Source of the DNA: Bacteroidales bacterium
GTDB taxonomy: Bacteria; Bacteroidota; Bacteroidia; Bacteroidales; GCA-2748055
DNA length: 5,144 bases
Direction of reading: 5' to 3'
Assembly: GCA_029934875.1 (NCBI GenBank)
Contig: JAOZLK010000003.1
Span: 18,294-23,437 of the forward strand
In this document: piece after piece, positions 1 to 5,144 of the stretch
Numbering within the stretch: the first letter of the stretch is position 1
How the letters are laid out: each line of letters begins with the position of its first letter
The notes under the pieces: model-generated
The model's input: only the letters and a program-made list of their open reading frames with translations
Database searches by the model: none
What the model was told of the DNA's origin: nothing
Made by a program: the position numbers and the translations under genes

Positions 1-54
1 ATCCCTGAAGATGTGCTGAAACTCCTTTTTTACAAATCCAAAAAAGCGCTTCAT
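1..54 (-). CDS. ABC-2 type transporter permease, YbhS-like (N-terminal fragment, cut by window edge)
   Basis: Only the first 18 codons are inside the window, reading MKRFFGFVKKEFQHIFRD. A basic, amphipathic start containing KKEFxHIxRD is typical of the cytoplasmic N-terminus of ABC-2 family permeases of the YbhS/YbhR/YhhJ kind, just before the first transmembrane helix. The ATG overlaps the stop of the preceding ATPase as ATGA (54-51), so translation of the two is probably coupled. By position it should be the membrane partner of the two ATPases, and a second permease gene commonly follows in this family. The assignment rests on a short motif plus context; no membrane segment or C-terminus is visible. 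Confidence 0.8.
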   Translation of the reverse strand, partial: MKRFFGFVKKEFQHIFRD

Positions 55-782
55 GATCGGGCCAGTTTAAGAAATACTTCGTTCATATTTTTTGAGTCAA
101 ACTGCTGCTTCAAAGCAGCCGGAGTATCCAAGGCATCAATGCGGCCATCCACCATAATGGAAACCCGGTCGCAATACTCTGCTTCGTCCATATAGTGGGT
201 GGTCACAAATACCGTGATTCCCTCCTCCGTAGCATCGTGGATCATCTCCCAGAATTGTCTCCTGGTAATGGGATCGACTCCGCCGGTAGGCTCATCCAGG
301 AAAACCACAGCCGGTTGATGAAATATGGCCACCGAAAAAGCCAGCTTCTGTTTCCATCCCAGTGGAATCTGCCTGATAAGCCTGCTCCGTATATGAGTAA
401 GGCCCAGTCTTTCAAGTAATTGTTCCTCTCGGGAAGCAATCTGTTTTCTTCCCAGTCCGTAGATCCCGGCATAGAGGCGAATATTCTCCGAGACCGTAAG
501 ATCCTCATAGAGTGAGAATTTCTGAGACATATATCCAATCTTTTTCTTGATCTTTTCCCTCTCACGGTATACATCATGTCCCGCCACACGAATCTCCCCG
601 GAAGTGGGATAGGAAAGTCCGCAGAGAATCCGCATGGCAGTAGTCTTACCTGCCCCATTGGCACCCAGGAAGCCGAAGATCTCTCCCCGCTCCACATGAA
701 AAGTTAGCCTGTCGTTGGCTATAAAGGAGCCAAACTTCTTCACCAGGTCCTTCACCTCAATGATATGTTCGCGCTCACCCAT
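51..782 (-). CDS. ABC transporter ATP-binding protein, equivalent to the C-terminal half of YbhF
   Basis: This is a 243-residue cytoplasmic ATPase subunit that should power the adjoining ABC-2 permease. Visible motifs are Walker A GANGAGKTT (40-48), Q-loop GYMSQKFSLY with Gln87, a signature region PLGWKQ (140-145) in place of LSGGQ, Walker B VVFLDEP with Asp163 and Glu164, D-loop GGVD (167-170) and the switch His196 in TTHYMDEAE. The PLGWKQ form resembles the PLGFKQ that I recall in the second ATPase domain of E. coli YbhF. I start it at the ATG at 782, which shares its A with the upstream stop (TGATG); the TTG at 785 is one codon earlier and less likely. Its reading frame is closed by a stop at 803-801, so it is not a frameshifted continuation of the previous gene. 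It ends in an ATGA overlap with the permease gene. Because its own signature is degenerate, it probably works only as a heterodimer with the upstream ATPase. Confidence 0.95.
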   Translation of the reverse strand: MGEREHIIEVKDLVKKFGSFIANDRLTFHVERGEIFGFLGANGAGKTTAMRILCGLSYPTSGEIRVAGHDVYREREKIKKKIGYMSQKFSLYEDLTVSENIRLYAGIYGLGRKQIASREEQLLERLGLTHIRSRLIRQIPLGWKQKLAFSVAIFHQPAVVFLDEPTGGVDPITRRQFWEMIHDATEEGITVFVTTHYMDEAEYCDRVSIMVDGRIDALDTPAALKQQFDSKNMNEVFLKLARS

Positions 783-1723
783 CAAATCGTTTCTCCATTG
801 TTATGGGATTTCTCAGTTTCCCGCTCAATGAGCCCCATGAAACGGTCCTCTATCGTCGGGGTGATCTTTGTCCACTCTAAGGTGGAGTCATCCCAACTAT
901 CCAGAATAGACTTAATCTGTATGGCATCCCTTTCCGATCGAAGGGTCACGTGGAGTTGATCCCCGAATAGCCAGGCGTGTCTGCACTCTTCCAGGCGCCT
1001 TACCCGCTCCAGGCAGGTATATATACCCCTTTTGCTTTTCAGGGAAAAGAGCTGGGTTTCATCTTTGTCGTAAGGCTTCGAGGGATCTGTAATTTCCAAT
1101 AAGCTCCCCTTCTGGATCAGCCCCACCCGGTCGCACAGCTCAGCCTCATCCATATAGGGTGTCGAAACAACAATAGTAATCCCCTCTTTCTGAATCTTCT
1201 TGAGCATATCCCAGAATTCCATCCTGCTCACTGCATCCACCCCTGTGGTGGGTTCATCCAGAATCAGCACCTCAGGCCGGTGAATAAGTGCACAGGAGAG
1301 GGCCAGCTTCTGCTTCATTCCTCCGGATAGCTTGCCGGCCAGTCTTTTTTTAAAGGGAGCAATCTGTTCATACACATCACGGATCAGGTCATAGTTCTCA
1401 TCCACGGTGGTGCCAAATACCTGTGCATAAAAGGCCAGGTTCTCCTCCACCGACAGGTCCATATAGAGTGAAAAACGACCCGGCATATAACCAATAATTT
1501 TTCTTACCTCCCGGTAATCCTTTACCACATTGTGACCCTGAATCAGGCAGTGTCCGGCATCTGGTATCACAAGGGAAGCCATGATGCGAAAGAGGGTCGT
1601 TTTGCCGGCTCCATCGGGACCAATCAAACCAAACAGTTCCCCGTCATTCACCTCAAAATTGACCTTTTTGAGTGCCTTTACAGCATCATAAGATTTTTCT
1701 ACATGATCAATAATCAATGACAT
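782..1723 (-). CDS. ABC transporter ATP-binding protein, equivalent to the N-terminal half of YbhF plus linker
   Basis: A 313-residue ATPase subunit, predicted to pair with the next gene's product on an ABC-2 permease. Motifs are Walker A GPDGAGKTT (35-43; the Asp in place of Asn/Ser is typical of YbhF first domains), signature LSGGMKQ (132-138), Walker B LILDEP with Asp156 and Glu157, and D-loop TGVD (160-163). Two catalytic residues are replaced: Gly82 stands where the Q-loop Gln should be (GYMPGRFSLY), and Pro189 where the switch His should be (VSTPYMDEAE). About 100 residues follow the ATPase fold (roughly 213-313), ending with TPTIEDRFMGLI, which resembles the linker joining the two ATPase domains in YbhF. 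The ATG at 1723 lies 12 bases after the adaptor's stop, with no clear Shine-Dalgarno. The gene is intact. I am confident of the family; the transported substrate is not evident from the sequence. Confidence 0.95.
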   Translation of the reverse strand: MSLIIDHVEKSYDAVKALKKVNFEVNDGELFGLIGPDGAGKTTLFRIMASLVIPDAGHCLIQGHNVVKDYREVRKIIGYMPGRFSLYMDLSVEENLAFYAQVFGTTVDENYDLIRDVYEQIAPFKKRLAGKLSGGMKQKLALSCALIHRPEVLILDEPTTGVDAVSRMEFWDMLKKIQKEGITIVVSTPYMDEAELCDRVGLIQKGSLLEITDPSKPYDKDETQLFSLKSKRGIYTCLERVRRLEECRHAWLFGDQLHVTLRSERDAIQIKSILDSWDDSTLEWTKITPTIEDRFMGLIERETEKSHNNGETI

Positions 1724-1735
1724 AAATTCAATAAA

Positions 1736-2617
1736 TCACTTAAACACCACTTCACCAGGCATCCCTATTTTCAGACTACCATCGTTGGGAACAAGTACTT
1801 TGATGGCATAAACCAGGTTCACCCTTTCCTCCTTCGTCTGGATAATCTTGGGCGTGAATTCTGCCCGGGGCGAAATCCAGCTTACAAGGCCGCTTGTTTC
1901 CTCTATCCCCAGTTCCGAATCATACTGAACGGTAACCTTTGAACCGGTTTTTACAGCTGACAATTGCTTTCCTGATATGTAAGCTCTCAGGATCAGTTCA
2001 TCCATTTTTCCTATTTTGCACAGCGGCTGACCCGGGGAAGCCAGTTCCCCCTCTTCCTTAAATTTGGTGAGAATAATACCTTCCAGGGGGCTCCTCACAA
2101 TGCTTCTGTCAATCTTTTCTTCAACCTGGCTGATTTGAACATCAAGGGTCCTTTGTTCAGCATAAACGGATGCCTTTTGCGATTCCGCGGCAGCAATCTC
2201 AGCATGCATGTATTCAATCTGCCCCTCAATGTCATCTTTTTGCTTCGAGGTGGCAGCACCTCCCTCAAAAAGCCTGTCAATTCGCTTTTTTTCTCGCTGG
2301 AGATTCTCCAGCTGGACACGACTGGCTTTGATCTGGGCATCAAGGGTTGTAAGCCGCGCACTAAGGGATGATTTACCTGACTGGAGCTGTTTCTTTTGCA
2401 GTAAAAGCTGAACCGTATCGATGGAGAGTACCACCTGGCCCTGCTTTAGTCGGTCACCCTCCTGAAGTGGAAAATTTTCAATTACCCCGGTCGTTTCAGC
2501 GGAGAGAATTACCTCGATGGCTTCGAAATTACCATAAGCATCGACAAGTTCTTTTTCACTGTTGCACGACAGTAGAGGAAGAAGCAGAAGTAGAATATAG
2601 CTGGGATTGTGTTTCAT
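1736..2617 (-). CDS. Periplasmic adaptor (membrane fusion) lipoprotein, YbhG/HlyD-like
   Basis: A 293-residue adaptor expected to bridge the inner-membrane ABC complex and the outer-membrane channel. The N-terminus is a lipoprotein signal with lipobox LLSC, Cys18 being the likely lipidated residue. Next come the first lipoyl half (about 36-67, including EGDRLKQGQVVLSID), a long alpha-helical coiled-coil hairpin (about 68-171), the second lipoyl half (about 172-202, SIVRSPLEG), and a beta-barrel domain to the end. The segment AEFTPKIIQTKEERVNLVY (252-270) resembles the AEFTPK motif I know from YbhG. At the hairpin tip, Arg112, Leu116 and Thr123 fit the R-x3-L-x6-S/T pattern by which adaptors dock onto TolC-type channels. 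There is no clear membrane-proximal domain after the barrel. It is slightly shorter than YbhG (about 330). The start is 11 bases after the channel gene's stop. Lipid anchoring in place of an N-terminal helix is common in adaptors of this phylum. Confidence 0.93.
   Translation of the reverse strand: MKHNPSYILLLLLPLLSCNSEKELVDAYGNFEAIEVILSAETTGVIENFPLQEGDRLKQGQVVLSIDTVQLLLQKKQLQSGKSSLSARLTTLDAQIKASRVQLENLQREKKRIDRLFEGGAATSKQKDDIEGQIEYMHAEIAAAESQKASVYAEQRTLDVQISQVEEKIDRSIVRSPLEGIILTKFKEEGELASPGQPLCKIGKMDELILRAYISGKQLSAVKTGSKVTVQYDSELGIEETSGLVSWISPRAEFTPKIIQTKEERVNLVYAIKVLVPNDGSLKIGMPGEVVFK
2249..2284 (-). other. RLS-like channel-docking motif at the adaptor hairpin tip
   Basis: These bases encode RIDRLFEGGAAT (residues 112-123 of the adaptor), fitting the R-x3-L-x6-S/T pattern known from AcrA- and MacA-type adaptors, with Thr in the last position. 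It lies near the turn of the predicted coiled-coil hairpin, the part that contacts TolC-type channels, which supports pairing with the channel encoded next door. Confidence 0.6.
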
Positions 2618-2628
2618 GATTGCTTTAT

Positions 2629-3894
2629 TTACAGATTTCCTTGAAAGGTTATGTAGTTGGTAATGGCCTGGACGAGCCTGATACGCTGTGTGGCAAGCTT
2701 GTTCCGGGCCAGGCTTTCCTTGTTCAGTTCTGTCACGTAATCGGTGGCTGTAATGGTACCGTTTGTTAGCCTGGCAGCGGCATTTTCAGAGATCTCCCCC
2801 TGAAGATCCAGCACCTGCTTTTCCAGTTCCATTGACTTCCTGTATTGCTCAATTTTCGCCTCCTCCTGTACCAGGCTGGATGAAACTTCCTTGCTGAAGC
2901 TTGCCTTTTGGTTTCTCAATATCATCTGCTGGTTTTCAATCACCTGTTTCTCCTGGCCTGTGACATTCCAATCCCAGATGTTCCACTTCAAACCGGCCCC
3001 GATCATATAGTAGAAATCCCAATTTTCGCTCATCATATTGTAACCCGGCTTCCCGTAACCGGTCTGACCAAAGGCATAAAGGACCGGCATCCTTTTTCGG
3101 CCGGTAAGCTCTTTCCCGGCTTCCAGGGAGGCGTCCTGCAGTTCGAAAAGCTTGAATTCAGGCCGGTTTATCTCTTCCTCGGAATATCCATCCATGTTCG
3201 GCAGAATGAGCTGTACGCCACTTTCAAGGGTGGTGCCACAGAGTACATTAAGGGCGCCGATCAAGGCCTGCTCACGGGAATCGACCTCCAGAACCGCCTG
3301 CTTGATTTTCAAGACCTCCACATTTAGTACATTCATTTCTATCTCCAGCAATGTGCCATTATCAATGGCTATTTGCAGGGCCTCCTGCCTTGCTTGCAGG
3401 TTTTCCATATGGATATTCAGGTTTTGCCCGGATGCCTGAAGCTCCAGAATGGCGAAATAGTAGAGATTAACCCTGGCCTTCAGTCCATACAGGTCCACCT
3501 CAAGCTGCTGAAGGTCCGCTGCTGTTTTGGCCTCCTCCAGCTCTTTAACCTGCCTGGTTTTACCACCATCGTAAATGTTCTGTCTTAGATCCAGGTTCAG
3601 GCCGTACTGATCGTGAGGAACCTGGGGAAACTTCACCGGGATGCCTGGATCGGCGAGTGTAACGGTAACTACATCGGACTGATAACTTACCCTCCCGTTA
3701 AGATCCAGGCTCGGATACCAATTAGTTTGGGCCTGATCGGTCTTCAATTGCCCAATTTGCTGGATATGTTCCCTGTCGGCCAGCCTGGGCGCATTCTCAA
3801 TGGCCTGAATGTGACATTCAAAAAGGCTAATGCTTTCCTGTGCATTGAGTACCGCGGATACCGTGAAAAGCAGGATTAGTGCGATTGCTCTCAT
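2629..3894 (-). CDS. TolC-family outer membrane efflux channel protein
   Basis: A 421-residue protein of the usual length for the outer membrane efflux protein (OEP) family, which trimerises into a beta-barrel with a long periplasmic alpha-helical tunnel. A signal peptide covers residues 1-18, with likely cleavage after LNA before QES. The family's internal duplication is visible. The first repeat (about 21-225) has strand pairs around residues 60-72 and 97-108 ending in IYDGGKTRQ. The second (about 240-421) has matching strands around 270-280 and 295-307 ending in IWDWNVTGQ. Each is followed by long Glu/Gln/Lys-rich helices, and the NGTITATDYVTELN stretch near the C-terminus is typical of the family. 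No lipobox is present, so this member is not lipidated. It begins one base after the regulator's stop, which suggests coupled translation. Having the channel gene in the operon implies a dedicated outer membrane exit rather than a shared TolC. Confidence 0.95.
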   Translation of the reverse strand: MRAIALILLFTVSAVLNAQESISLFECHIQAIENAPRLADREHIQQIGQLKTDQAQTNWYPSLDLNGRVSYQSDVVTVTLADPGIPVKFPQVPHDQYGLNLDLRQNIYDGGKTRQVKELEEAKTAADLQQLEVDLYGLKARVNLYYFAILELQASGQNLNIHMENLQARQEALQIAIDNGTLLEIEMNVLNVEVLKIKQAVLEVDSREQALIGALNVLCGTTLESGVQLILPNMDGYSEEEINRPEFKLFELQDASLEAGKELTGRKRMPVLYAFGQTGYGKPGYNMMSENWDFYYMIGAGLKWNIWDWNVTGQEKQVIENQQMILRNQKASFSKEVSSSLVQEEAKIEQYRKSMELEKQVLDLQGEISENAAARLTNGTITATDYVTELNKESLARNKLATQRIRLVQAITNYITFQGNL

Positions 3895-3895
3895 A

Positions 3896-4483
3896 TTATT
3901 GGTTTTGGCTCATTAATTTCAAAAACATTTCAGGTAGAATTTCCTTACGCTGATGCATGGCCGCCACAAAAGCATCATTATCTCCATTGAATAAGAGTCC
4001 GGTTACCACCGGGCGGGCTGCAAAGGGAAAAATACAAAGGCTAAACAGATTTATAATCAAATGCCTAAAATGGGCCTGACCTTCCCCCTTTTTTATGACC
4101 TTTTCAGGATCGATTCCCATATCCATAAGCACCTGGGGCATCCTTTCCGGATTAGAGGATAGTTCCTGGAGTACGAAAATGGGAATCTGGGGATTGGCCA
4201 TCATGGCGTCGATGATGGAATGAATCACTTTAGGTACCAGAAGCTCAAAAGCCTCATCAGATTTGAACATGCTAGCCAGTAGGGGTACAAAACCACTAAG
4301 GGCCTTGCGGAATACTGCCTCAAACAACTGGTCCTTGGTCCTGAAGTAGTAGTTCAGAAGGGTTCGGTTGATCCCGGCATCATCGGCAATGTTCTGCATG
4401 GAAGTACCTGCCTTACCCTTCTGGTAAAAGAGTTTCTCGGCCGAAGCCACAATCTTCAATTCAGTTTCTGTTTGGAGTTCCAT
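3896..4483 (-). CDS. TetR/AcrR-family transcriptional regulator, CecR(YbiH)-like by context
   Basis: A 195-residue DNA-binding regulator, normal length for TetR proteins. The N-terminal helix-turn-helix domain spans about 8-55: the first helix carries TELKIVASAEKLFYQKG, then TSMQNIADDAGINRTLLNYYF forms the recognition unit, then the family's FRTKDQLFEAVF. The remaining ~140 helical residues are the dimerisation and ligand-binding region; the ligand cannot be read from sequence. I chose the ATG at 4483. A reading that begins at a TTG at 4567 would add 28 residues (MTLIELKYTF...) of non-family sequence, and that TTG is part of the predicted -33 promoter element, upstream of the expected transcript start. 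It is the first gene of the exporter operon and lies next to a strong palindrome that overlaps the promoter, so it most likely represses itself and the exporter until an inducer binds. Confidence 0.95.
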   Translation of the reverse strand: MELQTETELKIVASAEKLFYQKGKAGTSMQNIADDAGINRTLLNYYFRTKDQLFEAVFRKALSGFVPLLASMFKSDEAFELLVPKVIHSIIDAMMANPQIPIFVLQELSSNPERMPQVLMDMGIDPEKVIKKGEGQAHFRHLIINLFSLCIFPFAARPVVTGLLFNGDNDAFVAAMHQRKEILPEMFLKLMSQNQ

Positions 4484-4497
4484 CTGGAAATTTAGGA

Positions 4498-4541
4498 TTT
4501 TACGAAAGCGTTTGACGATTATGTTAAACGCCTTTGTAAAA
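4498..4541. promoter_or_regulatory. Candidate TetR operator: 44-base imperfect palindrome
   Basis: Left arm TTTTACGAAAGCGTTTGAC (4498-4516) and right arm GTTAAACGCCTTTGTAAAA (4523-4541) are inverted repeats matching at 16 of 19 positions around a 6-base spacer GATTAT. The outer end of the right arm overlaps the -7 box of the exporter promoter, and the rest covers the expected transcription start and 5' leader, so a bound repressor would block initiation. At 44 bases it is longer than the usual single-dimer TetR site (about 15-30), so it could hold two dimers, or the core may be GCGTTTGAC-N6-GTTAAACGC. That the adjacent regulator is the binding protein is inferred from position. Confidence 0.75.
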
Positions 4542-4567
4542 GTATATTTTAATTCAATTAATGTCAA
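4537..4567 (-). promoter_or_regulatory. Predicted promoter of the exporter operon (Bacteroidota type)
   Basis: On the minus strand, TTGACA (4567-4562) serves as the -33 element and TACTTTTA (4544-4537) as the -7 element. The latter matches the TAnnTTTG consensus at all but the last base, with 20 bases between TTG and TA. The same stretch also reads as TTGACA with TATACT at 15-base spacing, but the Bacteroidota reading has better spacing. Transcription would start near 4530, leaving a leader of roughly 45 bases before the ATG at 4483. The -7 box overlaps the palindromic operator. Confidence 0.65.
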
Positions 4568-4593
4568 GTATCCCTTTAAAAAAGAATAAATTG

Positions 4594-4600
4594 TATCTTG
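4594..4600 (+). promoter_or_regulatory. Possible -7 box for the divergent peptidase gene
   Basis: TATCTTG, followed by C, resembles the Bacteroidota -7 element and would give a leader of about 50 bases before the ATG at 4659. No good -33 TTG lies 19-21 bases upstream, so the support is weak. TATATTG at 4608-4614 is an alternative with the same weakness. Either lies over 50 bases from the palindrome, so repression of this gene by the TetR protein is not obvious. Confidence 0.3.
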
Positions 4601-4658
4601 CGCTCTTTATATTGAAAATAAATAATTTAAGTAACTCACTAAATAACAAATACATACA

Positions 4659-5144
4659 ATGATTTACCGTTTGATATTTATCTTCCTGATTCCATTGCTC
4701 ATCTCCTGTCAAAGCAAGTTTGAACCAGAAATCACCACTGTAGAGATCCAGGAACATATCTCTTACCTGGCCTCCGATGAACTGGGCGGACGCTATCCCG
4801 GCAGCCAGGAGGATGGCTTGCTTGCCGATTATATTACCGGATCCTATAAAGCTGCAGGGCTGGATCTATTCGAAAAGAGCGGATTGCAACATTTCGACAT
4901 TGTGACCGATATTGAAGCAGGTCCGGAAAACAGCCTTGATTTTGATGGTCAAACGCTGGAGGCCGGGGTGGACTTTCAGCCAATATCCTTTAGTGGAAAC
5001 GGATCCCTTAGCGCCGAACTGGTATTTGCAGCTTATGGTTTCAAGGTGGATCAGGATGAGCTAAAAAGGAATGATTACCAGTCCATTGACCCCACAGGCA
5101 AGTGGGTAATGATACTCAGGGGTGTCCCCGGGAAACAGGAACCC
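4659..5144 (+). CDS. M28-family metallopeptidase lipoprotein with PA-type insert (N-terminal part, cut by window edge)
   Basis: The reading frame is open from the ATG at 4659 to the window end (162 codons, no stop reached). The N-terminus is a lipoprotein signal with lipobox LISC, Cys17 being the lipidation site, so the protein is exported and membrane anchored. Residues 29-67, with HISYLASDELGGRYPGS followed by ADYITGSYKAAGL, match the opening of M28 aminopeptidase-like proteins (HIxxLASDELxGRxxGs ... A..YI...f...GL). Residues about 118-156, with ELVFAAYGF, then NDY, IDPTGKWVMILRGVPG, match the start of the protease-associated (PA) domain inserted in many M28 proteins. The zinc ligands and catalytic residues lie beyond the window, so activity cannot be judged. 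It is divergent from the exporter operon with a 175-base gap to the regulator's ATG. The start region is A/T-rich with no Shine-Dalgarno, normal for this phylum. Confidence 0.85.
   Translation, partial: MIYRLIFIFLIPLLISCQSKFEPEITTVEIQEHISYLASDELGGRYPGSQEDGLLADYITGSYKAAGLDLFEKSGLQHFDIVTDIEAGPENSLDFDGQTLEAGVDFQPISFSGNGSLSAELVFAAYGFKVDQDELKRNDYQSIDPTGKWVMILRGVPGKQEP

Noticed and set aside
242..697. 151-codon minus-strand frame inside the second ATPase gene
   Set aside because: It overlaps an intact ATPase with all its motifs in another frame and has no family resemblance of its own.
782..803. Possible frameshift or sequencing error splitting a single YbhF-like fused ATPase gene
   Set aside because: The second ATPase frame is closed by a stop at 803-801 only a few codons upstream of its ATG, the first gene ends after a complete linker-like domain, and the TGATG junction is a normal coupled gene boundary.
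1724..1735. Intrinsic terminator or internal promoter between operon genes
   Set aside because: The gaps are only 1 to 12 bases, with no GC-rich hairpin followed by a T run; the genes read as one transcript.
2908..3327. 139-codon plus-strand open frame opposite the channel gene
   Set aside because: It is an antisense shadow of a well-supported TolC-family coding sequence, with no domain signal or promoter.
4554..4757. 67-codon open frame on the minus strand between the regulator and the peptidase
   Set aside because: It runs antisense through the promoter region and the signal peptide of the peptidase, has no recognisable features, and has low-complexity A/T-rich composition.
1..5144. tRNA or rRNA genes, CRISPR arrays, insertion sequences or attachment sites
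   Set aside because: No cloverleaf-like sequence, regularly spaced repeats, transposase motifs or terminal repeats were seen; nearly all the window is accounted for by coding sequence.

Overview
The window looks like chromosomal DNA from a Bacteroidota bacterium. The clues are a TTG-N20-TAnnTTT promoter of the type used in that phylum, A/T-rich start regions without a clear Shine-Dalgarno, two short lipoprotein signals, and protein sequence character such as the GYMPGRFSLY motif in the first ATPase. The class or genus cannot be fixed from the sequence alone.

From 4567 down to 1, the minus strand carries one tightly packed operon that runs off the left edge. In transcription order it holds a TetR-family regulator (4483-3896), a TolC-family outer membrane channel (3894-2629), a lipoprotein periplasmic adaptor of the YbhG/HlyD type (2617-1736), a first ABC ATPase (1723-782), a second ABC ATPase (782-51), and the first 18 codons of an ABC-2 type permease (54-1). 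Gaps are 1, 11 and 12 bases, followed by a TGATG junction and an ATGA overlap. This is the gene set of the E. coli cecR(ybiH)-ybhG-ybhF-ybhS-ybhR drug-export locus with two differences: a dedicated TolC-type channel sits inside the operon, and the double-ATPase YbhF is split into two genes. Together the genes would encode a tripartite exporter: two ATPases and the permease(s) in the inner membrane, the adaptor across the periplasm, and the channel in the outer membrane.

From 4484 to 4658 there is a 175-base divergent control region. It holds a 44-base imperfect palindrome (4498-4541, arms matching at 16 of 19 positions) that overlaps the -7 box of the operon promoter. This is a convincing candidate TetR operator and predicts that the regulator represses its own operon. 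The position of the promoter also shows that the regulator starts at the ATG at 4483 and not at the upstream TTG.

From 4659 to the right edge, the plus strand carries the start of a lipoprotein M28-family peptidase with a PA-type insert, cut by the window end. Its link to the exporter is unknown.

The most notable point is the ATPase pair. The second ATPase's Walker A, Walker B, Q-loop and His-switch, with the first ATPase's LSGGM signature, form one intact ATP site. The other site combines a Gly for the Q-loop Gln, a Pro for the switch His and a PLGWK signature. The system belongs to a known family; nothing here demands an entirely new class of system.
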